Shown here: positions 42,662-50,761 of the stretch, piece after piece
How the letters are laid out: each line of letters starts with the position of its first letter
Position numbering within the stretch: the stretch's first letter is position 1
Assembly: GCF_000152825.2 (NCBI RefSeq)
Contig: NC_014414.1
Coordinates: 620,001 to 684,000, forward strand
DNA length: 64,000 nucleotides
Reading direction: 5' to 3'
DNA from: Parvularcula bermudensis HTCC2503
GTDB taxonomy: Bacteria > Pseudomonadota > Alphaproteobacteria > Caulobacterales > Parvularculaceae
Made by a program: the position numbers and the translations under genes
The notes under the pieces: model-generated
The model's input: only the letters and a program-made list of their open reading frames with translations
Told to the model about the DNA's origin: nothing
The model's database searches: none

Positions 42662-42792
42662 TCGAACTCCTATCCGTCCATGATCGCAAATGGCGGTTAG
42701 GATTCGTTAAAATTTTAATTGAAAATTACAAACCAGAGATTGAAACGCGCTGAGATCGACGCGCGGGATGTCACCCGCGCGCCGAATTCTGT

Positions 42793-43116
42793 TCAGGCGG
42801 CATTCCAGAGAAGTGCGAACTCGCCGTCCTGTCCGCCCGAAGCCGGGCCGAGATTGGCGTAAACCCGGCGCGTCGAGATCATCGGATGCGCCAGTGTCAG
42901 CGATACATATTCACGTCCCGAGGTCTTTCCGGTGCGGGTCCAGCCGCCGCCAAGTTCCCCGAATTGCGGGCTGAAGATGCGGAAGTCGGGCTGTTTTGAG
43001 CCCGGCTCTTTCGCCGCGTTCCGGGCGATCCTGATGCGGGCGTTGACGCCCATCGCGAGGGTGCCTTCGTATTCGCCGTTTTCGGTTTGCGTTACATATC
43101 CAAGTGCTTGAGCCAT
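42793..43116 (-). CDS. DUF736 family protein, second copy
   Basis: This 107-aa protein starts at the ATG at 43116 (MAQALGYVTQTENG). DUF736 features are EYEGTLAMGVNARIRIARN, QPDFRIFSPQFGELGGGWTR, SGREYVSLTLAHP and VYANLGPASGGQD. It is diverged from the copy at 24601-24918, as is common in ICEs that carry two. Its role is unknown. Confidence 0.85.
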   Translation of the reverse strand: MAQALGYVTQTENGEYEGTLAMGVNARIRIARNAAKEPGSKQPDFRIFSPQFGELGGGWTRTGKTSGREYVSLTLAHPMISTRRVYANLGPASGGQDGEFALLWNAA

Positions 43117-43512
43117 GATTTTCGTCTCCATGTTGTCGCGCCTGTCTCCGGGGCCAATCCCCTTGGCGCGCCCCCATGAAGGCCGGGGCGGCGACGGTCC
43201 GAACCGGCTCTGCGGAGCCGGGCGGAACGCATGTGGAGCACCCGAAGCCGCGCGCTTTTTTGGTTCGCGATGAACCCGCGCAGCGGGGAGGAAAAAAGCT
43301 CGCGGCGCAGGGTTTCAGGGCCGGCGGCGTTTCGGCCCATGGGTCAGGGCTCGCTCAGGGGAAGTGGCCGAGACGCGGCGCCTGCGCTATGAGAGATGGT
43401 GATGGCGCAAGCGACTGGATGCAGGCTCAACCCGTTTCGGCGACGCAAGACGCGCCCGCCGAGTTGCCGAGACCAGTCCGTGATGCTGGTTCCCGAAGAG
43501 GCGAGACCGGGC
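43117..43512. other. Gene-free region with a strong hairpin
   Basis: About 400 bp have no supported gene. CCGGCTC-TGCG-GAGCCGG at 43204-43221 is a perfect 7-bp stem with a 4-nt loop, without a following T-tract. The DUF736 promoter should lie near 43120-43200. Confidence 0.45.
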
Positions 43513-43752
43513 TCAATTCGCCGATCCGTGCTCCACGCCAGTCCAATCGGGATCGACAAGGTCGCGCAGGGATACGCCCAGCACTTCGGCGATGTCTGCG
43601 AGCATGTCGATGGAAACCGAGGTCTCGCTGCGCTCGATCATGCCGATATAGTTGCCGGACGAGTCAGCGCGCGCGCCGACTTCGTCCTGGCTGAGGCCCA
43701 GTTCGGCGCGTCTTTTCCTGACATTCCGTGCGACTATATCCCTTGCGTTCAT
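43513..43752 (-). CDS. XRE-family helix-turn-helix regulator
   Basis: This 79-aa single-domain regulator starts at the ATG at 43752 (MNARDIVARNVRKRR). The phage-repressor fold is plain: RAELGLSQDEVGARADSSGNYIGMIERSETSVSIDMLADIAEVLGV. Small XRE proteins like this control ICE transfer or excision. A perfect palindrome lies in the divergent promoter region 37 bp upstream. Confidence 0.88.
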   Translation of the reverse strand: MNARDIVARNVRKRRAELGLSQDEVGARADSSGNYIGMIERSETSVSIDMLADIAEVLGVSLRDLVDPDWTGVEHGSAN

Positions 43753-43788
43753 CCGCCCCAAGTGGACAAGGGGCGCGATTCTTCGCTA

Positions 43789-43802
43789 CCAAATATATTT
43801 GG
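43789..43802. promoter_or_regulatory. Palindromic operator for the XRE regulator
   Basis: CCAAATATATTTGG is a perfect 14-bp palindrome in the 98-bp gap between the divergent XRE gene and the small gene at 43851. Its AT-rich centre may overlap a promoter -10 region. This is a typical autoregulation layout. Confidence 0.55.
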
Positions 43803-43850
43803 GATTCGTCATTCGCGGCTGACGGCGGGCATTTGAGAAAGGCGTTTGAA

Positions 43851-44135
43851 GTGAAGCATCCGGTAGATATCGAACGCCTGCGCATTTTCATGACCCAATC
43901 AGGATTTGTCGCGCTTGATTGCGAGAATTTGTCCGCTGAGGAGAATGCGCGCCTGTTCGGTGATGATGGCGTGTGCGAGCCGGTAGCCCTTCACGCATTG
44001 GTCAGGGAATTGCTTGCAGTGCAGGCCGCCGCATCCGGCGAAGCGGATGCGGCGGCTATGTCGCGACTCGCTGATAGTCTTCAGTGCTGCCTCGATGACG
44101 TAGGCGCCGCACTGGCGAGCCAGCGCGGCGCTTGA
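43851..44135 (+). CDS. Small hypothetical protein
   Basis: This 94-aa protein probably starts at the GTG at 43851 (VKHPVDIERLRIFMT); earlier in-frame codons run back through the divergent promoter and XRE gene. It looks helical and slightly acidic (LSAEENARLFGDD, ALHALVRELLAVQAAASGEADAAAMSRLADSL) with no known domain. It is divergent from the XRE gene and convergent with the ParB-like gene, from which it is 3 bp away. Confidence 0.55.
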   Translation: MKHPVDIERLRIFMTQSGFVALDCENLSAEENARLFGDDGVCEPVALHALVRELLAVQAAASGEADAAAMSRLADSLQCCLDDVGAALASQRGA

Positions 44136-44138
44136 TCG

Positions 44139-45866
44139 TTACGCTACCGCTTTCTTCCCTTCTGAAATCGCCGAGCGCGCCTTTTCCGCCGCCGCGACAG
44201 GCGGACAGCCATTTGCGGCGAGATAGGCTGTGGGAACGTCCGTCATCCAGCGGGGGCGCCAGTCGGGCGAGGCTTTGCATCTTTTGCCATCGATGCGGTT
44301 ACGGAGGATCTGCTTTTGCGCCTTGCCGGTTTCCGTGAGGCAGGCTTTCGCCGCTGCTTCACCTGCGATGTCGGCGACCATCGCATTGATGACGCGCTTG
44401 TCTCGCAACAGGTCGAAGAAGGCTTCGTCCGGAGTCCAGAGCGCCGCGAGGTCGGGTTCGATGGTCTGCGCCAAAGCTTCGACCATTGGCGATCCTGCTT
44501 CCAGACTTTCGGCCATTGCGAGGGCTAGTATTCGGAGCACATCGCTGTCGCTCATTTCCAGCAGCCGTGCGAACACCTTGGCGGTCGTCCAGCCATCGCC
44601 GCTCTGTCGCACGATCCCGCGCTCGGGATTTTCAAAGCCCAGCATGGCGCAGACATGGGCGGCTTCTTCCCGTACTAGGCGTTCGCCCTCGCTGTCGGCG
44701 AGGCTGTCGGCTGTCGCCTGCTTGCGGGTTCGCTGCGGGTCGGCGTCGATGCGCCAGAGCGCCGAGCCGATCAGCAGATGGGCGACGGCGATACGGAGTG
44801 CGACGCCCGGATGACCGGGCAAGCGCGCCCGGATCGCGGCGTGGCGGTGAAGGGTGACATATTCCCCCAAGGGGCCGGACATTTCCGGTTTTTCAGGCGC
44901 CGCTGCGTCCTTCTCCCCTTTCGTCGCCCCTTCAAGCCGCTGCGCTTCTTTCTGGCTGACATAGCCTTCATGGAATGCCACGGTCCCGTCATGGCGGGTT
45001 TCGACATAGATGCATCCGCCTTTGGTCTTGGGACGTTTCACATACTCCCATGAAGACCAGAACGCGCCGCGTTCCAGAATCTCGACCGCTCGCCAACCCG
45101 CCGCCTTATAGGCGTCGATCCGTTCGGCGATGGCCGCGTTCTGACAGGACCAAAACAGGTCTGGGTCGGCGAAGATGGCGCTGTCGCCGAACAGGTCGGT
45201 CAGGATATGCCCGTCATAGGCTGCAAGATCGAACAGCGCTGCCTTGGTGAAAATGCGCGCGCCGCCCGTCAGCCATGCTTTAAGGCGCTCGCCGCGCGGG
45301 GCGTGTTCGTTCGGATCAGCGACGAGTTTCAGCCAGCTTTCCTGCTGGTCCGGTGTGGCGAGGGTCAGCGCCCGCAACGTGCCCGCATCGACTTCATCGT
45401 CTTCATAGAGCCGCTTGATGTCCGGCAAGAGGTTCGCCAACGCCAGCACGCGGCGCACTTTAAGTTCCGTGATGCCGAAGGTCGCGGCGATGTCTTCAGC
45501 GGACTTTCCCGCCTGAACGAGCCGGGCGAAGGCGTCATATTGCTGGAATTCGCCGGGCGGCAACCGGGCGATGTTTTCCAGAAGCGAGTCTTCAATCGCC
45601 TCGGCGTCGTCTCCCGGCCCAAGAACGCCGCACGGCGCAGTGAGGGATTTTCCTGTTTCCTTCGCAACCTGTTTGAGGGCGAACAGGCGACGGCGACCGG
45701 CGACAACGCCGTAGTGCTGGCCTTCCTTGCGAACAAGCAGCGCCTGGCGGACGCCGCGTTCGCGGATCGATGGCAGGATGTCCGAAATATCGGGCTTCCT
45801 GCGCTCATGCCGCATATTCAGCTTGCTGACCTTTAGTTGCTCGACAGGGATATGTTGGAGTTTCAT
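44139..45866 (-). CDS. ParB/RepB/Spo0J-like partition protein
   Basis: This 575-aa protein starts at the ATG at 45866 (MKLQHIPVEQLKVSKLNMRHE). The ParB N-terminal nuclease-like/CTPase domain shows IRERGVRQALLVRKEG, VVAGRRRLFALKQV and DSLLENIARLPPGEFQQYDAFARLV (residues about 30-130), followed by the helix-turn-helix (SAEDIAATFGITELKVRRVLALANLLP). The long C-terminal part is characteristic of ICE and plasmid ParB-like proteins. No parA is seen nearby. It may stabilise the circular form or regulate genes. Confidence 0.9.
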   Translation of the reverse strand: MKLQHIPVEQLKVSKLNMRHERRKPDISDILPSIRERGVRQALLVRKEGQHYGVVAGRRRLFALKQVAKETGKSLTAPCGVLGPGDDAEAIEDSLLENIARLPPGEFQQYDAFARLVQAGKSAEDIAATFGITELKVRRVLALANLLPDIKRLYEDDEVDAGTLRALTLATPDQQESWLKLVADPNEHAPRGERLKAWLTGGARIFTKAALFDLAAYDGHILTDLFGDSAIFADPDLFWSCQNAAIAERIDAYKAAGWRAVEILERGAFWSSWEYVKRPKTKGGCIYVETRHDGTVAFHEGYVSQKEAQRLEGATKGEKDAAAPEKPEMSGPLGEYVTLHRHAAIRARLPGHPGVALRIAVAHLLIGSALWRIDADPQRTRKQATADSLADSEGERLVREEAAHVCAMLGFENPERGIVRQSGDGWTTAKVFARLLEMSDSDVLRILALAMAESLEAGSPMVEALAQTIEPDLAALWTPDEAFFDLLRDKRVINAMVADIAGEAAAKACLTETGKAQKQILRNRIDGKRCKASPDWRPRWMTDVPTAYLAANGCPPVAAAEKARSAISEGKKAVA

Positions 45867-45904
45867 GAGATTGAGTCCTTGATGGGTTGGGGTTGGGAAT
45901 TTCG

Positions 45905-46384
45905 TCAGCAGGTGGCGGTGTCTTGATTGCAAAGGGTGGCGCAAAGTCGCGCCTGCTCGGCCCGCGCGGCGTCGAGCGCTTCGGCCAGAAGTTCGTTTGC
46001 AGTTTCGGTCAGATAGGAATTGTCTGTATCGGGATAATTCGCCTCGACGCCCCAGAGGCTGGCGGCGTGGTCAAGCAAGTGTATCTTAGCGAAACTCACT
46101 GACAGGACGACGCCGCAGTAGAACCAGTCGTCCTTGCGCCACGCCTCCATAATGTGTTCCGCGCGCGCTTGGGCGTCATCGAAGCGTTGACGAAAGTTCT
46201 TTCCGGGTCCGATAAAGCCGGGCGCGTCCTTGTAGAGCGAGGGCCAGAAACCGTCCTGGCGCTCGTCCGGCGCGTCGGGGCAGTCATCGCGGACGATGCG
46301 CGCGGTGACGTGATACCCATCTTTCTCGCAGTGGATCGCATCGCCTTCGCACACGAAGCCGCCAAAGGTTTCGGTGAAGGTCAT
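45905..46384 (-). CDS. Hypothetical ICE protein
   Basis: This 159-aa protein is not assigned to a family with certainty. Features are CEGDAIHCEKDGYHVTARIVRDD near the start, an aromatic middle (WRKDDWFYCGVVLSVSFAKIHL), and NYPDTDNSYLTETANELLAEALDAARA, a pattern I associate with uncharacterised ICE proteins encoded beside ardA and parB. The start overlaps the end of the upstream 64-aa gene by 4 bp. Confidence 0.6.
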   Translation of the reverse strand: MTFTETFGGFVCEGDAIHCEKDGYHVTARIVRDDCPDAPDERQDGFWPSLYKDAPGFIGPGKNFRQRFDDAQARAEHIMEAWRKDDWFYCGVVLSVSFAKIHLLDHAASLWGVEANYPDTDNSYLTETANELLAEALDAARAEQARLCATLCNQDTATC

Positions 46385-46575
46385 GGCACCCTCCGCAGGT
46401 CAAAGCCTTCGCGGGCGCAAATCTGCGTCAGGGCGCGGGTTTCGTCCGGGTTTAGATCATCGCCTATCTGGCGGTAGATCGAGCCAAGGCGAAACCCTTT
46501 GCGTGAACGGACCACATGCGCCCATCTGTAAGGGCCTTTGCCGTCCTCTCTTGGTTTGGCTTGAAAGCGGGCCAT
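46381..46575 (-). CDS. Small hypothetical ICE protein
   Basis: This 64-aa basic protein has the sequence style KPREDGKGPYRWAHVVRSRKGFRLGSIYRQIG. It has no recognised domain. It lies 15 bp after ardA and overlaps the next gene by 4 bp, so it belongs to the ardA operon. Confidence 0.6.
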   Translation of the reverse strand: MARFQAKPREDGKGPYRWAHVVRSRKGFRLGSIYRQIGDDLNPDETRALTQICAREGFDLRRVP

Positions 46576-46590
46576 CGTTCTCGCCCCCTC

Positions 46591-47169
46591 TCAACGCGAC
46601 CAGAAGACGTGGATTTCTTCAAATCCCGTCTCAATGGTGAAGACATCGCCCGACAGTTCCATGTCGCGGCCCATCGCCTCCCAATCGATATAATATTCGT
46701 AGCGTTTCGGAATGACGGGGCCGCATTCCAGATTCAAATCCTCGGCGAAGTGGGCGAGGCTCTTATGTTCGCCCGCATAGTCCTCGAAGGCGGCGCGCGC
46801 GGCCTCCAGAGCGTTGCCAAAATGGCTGTAGAGTTCCGCGCCTAACCGGCCATGCTCGCCGATAAACTCAGCCAGCGCCACAACGGTTTCAAAGCTGGAA
46901 TATTCTTCAAGGCTCGCACCCTCGAAGCCTTCATAGTCGTGAATCGCCCATTCCTCCGCATTCGGAATAGGTGAAGCCGCCAGCATGGCGCGTGTCTCAT
47001 CCCAGATATGGGCTTCACCGCTGGCGGCGTCGATCCAGCGCCCGTGCAGAATGCCGTTATTGTAAGCCGCGAGGCAGGCCACATAGATGCGGCAATCATC
47101 CCGCTGGGGTGTTTCGCAGCTTCGCCCGGCAGGTGTTCCAAGGGGTGCGGTGTTCGCAGGTGTGGTCAT
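46591..47169 (-). CDS. ardA: ArdA antirestriction protein
   Basis: This 192-aa protein starts at the ATG at 47169 (MTTPANTAPLG). ArdA features are RIYVACLAAYNNGILHGRWIDA, WAIHDYEGFEG, AELYSHFGNALEAARAAFEDYAG and the acidic C-terminal antirestriction motif region (YEYYIDWEAMGRDMELSGDV). ArdA mimics bent B-DNA and blocks type I restriction enzymes, protecting the incoming element. It lies on the predicted leading side of oriT, about 10 kb from nic. Confidence 0.93.
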   Translation of the reverse strand: MTTPANTAPLGTPAGRSCETPQRDDCRIYVACLAAYNNGILHGRWIDAASGEAHIWDETRAMLAASPIPNAEEWAIHDYEGFEGASLEEYSSFETVVALAEFIGEHGRLGAELYSHFGNALEAARAAFEDYAGEHKSLAHFAEDLNLECGPVIPKRYEYYIDWEAMGRDMELSGDVFTIETGFEEIHVFWSR

Positions 47170-47575
47170 GGCGTCAGCCTCCTTCTCCGCCCTGTCACAC
47201 ATTTCCCCGGAAGGCGGGGGTGTTCGGCGAGAGGCCGTCACGCGCCGGGCACAAGGGAGCGGGCGCAAGGGCGTTGGTAGGAGAATAAAAACGACCTGGA
47301 CGGATCAAGATCCAAGGCCCTTGCGGTCGGGACCGCCCGGCGCCATACGCGCCGACCGCCCACCCCCGTCTTCAGGGGAAACACCAAAAAAAAGCCGGGG
47401 CGCGTCCCGCGCCCCGTCCGCTGGTTAAAACGATCCAGATGCGCCAGCGATCAACGCCCGAAGGGTGGAGACGCCCATTCAGGCGGCTCCATTCACGCGA
47501 GCGCGGTCCGGCGCAGCCGGAGGCGCCCAGGTCGAGTCCCAAGAAAAGTAACCAGGATATTAACCTCGTGCGGTC
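47170..47575. other. Divergent intergenic region with a minus-strand terminator-like hairpin
   Basis: About 400 bp lie between ardA and the gene at 47576. At 47396-47416 a 9-bp GC-rich stem with a 3-nt loop is followed, read on the minus strand, by GGC and eight T residues (47386-47393): the form of an intrinsic terminator. No minus-strand gene lies upstream of it. It could be a leader attenuator of ardA or act in single-stranded entry DNA. Confidence 0.55.
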
Positions 47576-48427
47576 ATGATGATTCTCATCATGGATGAGG
47601 AAAGACGCCGACACCTCGAACAGGAGCTACCGGACGGGTTTTCACGAGACCTGTTGGACGGAGCGCTTCGCGTTCTGGCCGATCAGGACAATCCGATGCG
47701 GGCGCATTTGTTCGCGGTCGGGCTGAGGGAGCTGTTCACGTATCTCCTGCACAACGCCGCGCCGGACGATGAGGTCCGAGCCTGCGACTGGTTCCGACAG
47801 GCGCCGGACACGCCAGGCGTCACGCGACGCCAACGCGCTGTCTATGCAAGTCAGGGAGGACTGTCGGATGAATATGTAGCGAACCTCGGCGTCGATGTCG
47901 CGGACTTGCACAGACAGGCCATCACCGCCATCGATGCGCTGAACCGGGCAACCCATGTTCGCCCCGGCCGTGTTCTGGCGGACGCCGAAGAAATCGTGGC
48001 CTTTGTCGAAGCCGCGGTGAGCGCGCTGGAAGGATTGCTGGAGGCGTTCAAGACCTGCCGGGAGACAGTGAAGGAGGTCCTTGAGAGCGAAGTTTACAAT
48101 CAGATGATGGCGGCCTTCGTCGAACGGACCTTCGGCGATATCGACCTCGTCGCTTCTCATGGTTACGAGGTCGATCCTTTCATCGCCATCGACTCGATTG
48201 ACATTGCGGGCATCACAGCCAGTGAAATCCTCATTGTCGTGGTCGGCGAGGCCCCGGTGACGCTCCATTATGGTCGGGGGGATGACGCGACAGAAATCGC
48301 CCACGACTTTCCCTTTACAATGCAGTTGACCGCGCCAACCGATGCGCCTGGCGACGTCGCCTTCTCCGACTGCGAGATCGATGACAGCGGTTGGTATGGG
48401 GATGGCGACGACGATGACGACGAATAA
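47576..48427 (+). CDS. Hypothetical acidic-tailed protein
   Basis: This 283-aa protein is not firmly recognised. The N-terminal about 110 residues are helical (LLDGALRVLADQDNPMRAHLFAVGLRELFTYLLH, then a loop ending WFRQAP), which recalls the style of proteins annotated as predicted pPIWI-associating nucleases; this is from memory and unverified. Middle helices (AITAIDALNRATHVRPG, LLEAFKTCRETVKEVLESE) follow, and a beta-rich C-terminal part ends in GDGDDDDDE. It stands alone on the plus strand. ATGs at 47576, 47579 and 47591 are all possible starts. Confidence 0.5.
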   Translation: MMILIMDEERRRHLEQELPDGFSRDLLDGALRVLADQDNPMRAHLFAVGLRELFTYLLHNAAPDDEVRACDWFRQAPDTPGVTRRQRAVYASQGGLSDEYVANLGVDVADLHRQAITAIDALNRATHVRPGRVLADAEEIVAFVEAAVSALEGLLEAFKTCRETVKEVLESEVYNQMMAAFVERTFGDIDLVASHGYEVDPFIAIDSIDIAGITASEILIVVVGEAPVTLHYGRGDDATEIAHDFPFTMQLTAPTDAPGDVAFSDCEIDDSGWYGDGDDDDDE

Positions 48428-48514
48428 AGCCGCACGCCAGACGTCCTTGCTGGCGATGAAGCAGGACATCATTCGCGAGCTGTTCGTGAAGACGGCCAGA
48501 GAAAACGCCAGGTG

Positions 48515-48622
48515 ATGGCCATCCGCTATTATGACGAGTTCGCCCGCGTGGAGGGCACCTGGTACTTTGCGAACCGCACACTGATAATTGACTGGAGCGA
48601 GATCGAAGTCTCTGCCGCCTGA
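48515..48622 (+). pseudogene. Fragment of a SnoaL-like (NTF2-fold) gene
   Basis: Thirty-five codons (MAIRYYDEFARVEGTWYFAN, then RTLIIDWSE) match the last strands of SnoaL_4-type proteins (RYYD-x-F-x-R-x-x-G-x-W-x-F-x-x-R). The rest of the domain is missing upstream, where the 47576 gene ends 87 bp before. It is a remnant, perhaps from cargo exchange, and not a working gene. Confidence 0.55.
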
Positions 48623-48661
48623 GGCTTATATCAAAGGGAGGATTAGGGTTCCTGCAGGGAG

Positions 48662-49240
48662 CTAAGCGGGCTTGCTCCGTAGCGTTCCTTCGTAATCGCC
48701 CTTTCCGATTGGCATGCCCTGCGCGCGCAGGATGTTGTAGGCGGTCACGACGTGAAAATAGAAATTCGGGAGCGAGTAAGTAAGGAGATAGGTTTCAGGC
48801 GTGAAAGCCAAACGCTGCGGCCCCCATTTCGAAGTCGACGCGTTTGCCGGGTCAAGCGGTCGAAAGACGTCAATTTCTAGATCCTTGCCTGACCAGCTAT
48901 TGACCTCATCAGGAGTGAGCGCCTCCAGATCGGCAATTGCCTGACGAACAATCGCCTGCAAGTCACTGAAAGGCATGGGTCCCACCAAGGGCGGTGGCGT
49001 GAACGCACCGGTCTTAACGGTTTTGAGCCCCCAGACGGAGTGATTCTTCAGCGCCTCAATCTGAAAATGGAAGGGCGCCATGTCATCGAAGAGGCGGACT
49101 TCAACAAAATCGTCAGGGTTGGCACCAGCTTCTCCGCAATACTGAACAGCCCGGTCAAGCACATTTCCGATGGCCCTGGACGTTTGCAGGAACGTCGGGA
49201 CACTGAGATCATAAAGCGATATCGTCATTGGATATTCCAT
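48662..49240 (-). CDS. DUF1993 family protein
   Basis: This 192-aa protein (alternative start at 49228) has the DUF1993 pattern: SLYDLSVPTFLQTSRAIGNVLDRAVQYC, VEVRLFDDMAPFHFQIEAL, and near the C-terminus LPNFYFHVVTAYNILRAQGMPIGKGDYEG. The family has a DinB-like four-helix fold and unknown function. It stands between a SnoaL remnant and the sulfur cassette and seems to be separate cargo. Confidence 0.82.
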   Translation of the reverse strand: MEYPMTISLYDLSVPTFLQTSRAIGNVLDRAVQYCGEAGANPDDFVEVRLFDDMAPFHFQIEALKNHSVWGLKTVKTGAFTPPPLVGPMPFSDLQAIVRQAIADLEALTPDEVNSWSGKDLEIDVFRPLDPANASTSKWGPQRLAFTPETYLLTYSLPNFYFHVVTAYNILRAQGMPIGKGDYEGTLRSKPA

Positions 49241-49400
49241 TTGAATACGCCGCTACAGACGGTGATCAATTGGGGCAAATGCGAGTGCCGGTAGGTGTAC
49301 TAAAAAAACAGGGCGTAGTCTGCCATGGCATTGGTGGCGTAACGATTGGCTGTTGTATTGGCGTAAGAAACTATAGCAGCGAAAGGTTGTGAGGCGGGTT

Positions 49401-49850
49401 CTAAACTCCCGACACCAAACGGCACTCGTCGGCAAACTGCTCAAATTCAAGAACAACAGCTCCTATCATTTCCAGACGAGAGACTGCGCTGCGCGGTGCG
49501 GCATCAAGGCCATGGCAGACCACAAACGTGTCGTATCCGGTTTCGAGCGCCAGTGAAGCCAATCCAGTGGCGAACGCTGAAAGATCATCAATAACTATCA
49601 CCAACTGGCGTTGTTGAAGCCGGCTAAGAATGGAAACAACATCAGAGGTTTGCCAGGGAGGGTGTTGAAGTTGGACGACGACCTGACTTTCAAGTGAAGG
49701 AGCCAATTCCGCTAAACCTCGGAGATCTAATTGAGCCTTCTCGTCGGAAGAATTTGAGGCAACCCGAACGAGGAAGGCATCAGACAAATCGATCCAGCTT
49801 CGCGGAGGCGGCAATTCTGAAGAATGAGGGGATGGATCGTTTTGAGACAT
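49401..49850 (-). CDS. Unknown protein under the sulfur-cassette promoter element
   Basis: This 149-aa soluble protein is not recognised. It has a Ser/Pro-rich start, then alternating strands and helices (ESQVVVQLQHPPW, VVSILSRLQQRQLVIVIDDLSAFATGLASLALETGYDTFVVCHGLD), like a small Rossmann-type or receiver-like fold. The strand IVIDDL could hold an acidic site. A promoter element shared with the YezD/TonB and second SLC13 units lies about 95 bp upstream in the right orientation, so it is probably part of the same regulon. It is divergent from the Rrf2 gene. Confidence 0.55.
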   Translation of the reverse strand: MSQNDPSPHSSELPPPRSWIDLSDAFLVRVASNSSDEKAQLDLRGLAELAPSLESQVVVQLQHPPWQTSDVVSILSRLQQRQLVIVIDDLSAFATGLASLALETGYDTFVVCHGLDAAPRSAVSRLEMIGAVVLEFEQFADECRLVSGV

Positions 49851-50224
49851 GAGAATCTCGTTTCGTGCGCTTCAACAAGATGCCCAACATCTTACGCCAC
49901 ATCATCGCTACGCTTGTTTTCACCGTGCTGGTGTGAATTAGTCTATTACTCTATCGAAATAGTCGTGAAAGTCAATATCAAGGTGTGAGTTTTGCATCGC
50001 TAGGTTGCCTTTTGCCGAACATTTGGGAGTCCTAAAACGCGGGCGGAAAAGCGCCGGTGTGGAACCGCATTCAGAATTCCTATCCAGTTACGCTACCAAA
50101 CCTATAGACTTTCTTCCAAAAATCCTGGATAGATCATGTTGGAAAATAGCAAAGCAGGCGCGTGTCGAGCACGGATTCCAAAGACGAAGCGCTGACGGTG
50201 GAACATTACAAGCGGAAGCAGCCG
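49851..50224. other. Divergent region between the unknown gene and the Rrf2 gene
   Basis: These 374 bp contain the minus-strand promoter element listed separately (49945-49975). I see no matching element pointing to the Rrf2 gene and no other gene. Confidence 0.5.
49945..49975 (-). promoter_or_regulatory. Shared promoter/operator element, copy 1
   Basis: Read on the minus strand: TTGACTTTCACGACTATTTC then GATAGAGTAAT. It shares TTGAC, ACGACTA and TCGATAGAG with the copies at 52533 and 55327. TTGAC acts as the -35 and the AGAGTAAT side as the -10, with the conserved block in the spacer as the likely operator. It points to the gene at 49401-49850. Confidence 0.65.
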
Positions 50225-50686
50225 ATGATCTCCCAAAAAGCAAAGTATGCCCTTCGGGCGATGGTGCTGCTGGCGCGTGCGCATGCTGAAGACGAAGCTT
50301 TGATCATCGCCGATATTTCCGAACGCCAGAACATCCCGAAAAAATTCCTCGAACAGATCCTTCTCGATCTGAAACGCCATGGGCTTCTTGACAGTCGCCG
50401 AGGAAAGAACGGCGGCTATATGCTGTTGCGCCCGGCCGATCAGATCACATTCGGCGAGGTGTTGCGCATCATCGAGGGGCCCATCGCCCCCCTGCCTTGT
50501 TTGAGCAAGATGGCGTATCGCAAATGCGAGGATTGCGATGGAGAAAAATCTTGCGAGATTCGGCGCGTGTTTGCGGAAGTCGCCGATGCGACGCGCGCGG
50601 TGCTCGATAAAACAACGATAGCCGACGCCATCGCTGACGAACGTCTTGCGCCCGCAAACCTGCGCGGCAAAGCGCGACGGCGCTGA
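50225..50686 (+). CDS. Rrf2-family transcriptional regulator
   Basis: This 153-aa protein starts best at the ATG at 50225 (MISQKAKYALRAMVLLARA), the usual Rrf2 start; an upstream in-frame codon at 50162 adds 21 unlike residues. The winged helix is IADISERQNIPKKFLEQILLDLKRHGLLDSRRGKNGGYML. The C-terminal part has four Cys (PCLSKMAYRKCEDCDGEKSC), which could bind a metal cluster or sense sulfur state, as in IscR and CymR. It precedes an SLC13 permease by 75 bp and is the likely regulator of the cassette. Confidence 0.88.
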   Translation: MISQKAKYALRAMVLLARAHAEDEALIIADISERQNIPKKFLEQILLDLKRHGLLDSRRGKNGGYMLLRPADQITFGEVLRIIEGPIAPLPCLSKMAYRKCEDCDGEKSCEIRRVFAEVADATRAVLDKTTIADAIADERLAPANLRGKARRR

Positions 50687-50761
50687 CGAACGCTCGGTCC
50701 GTGACGCGACGGTTTCGATACAGCGGAGCGAAAAAGGCGACACTCGGAAACGAGGGCCGCG

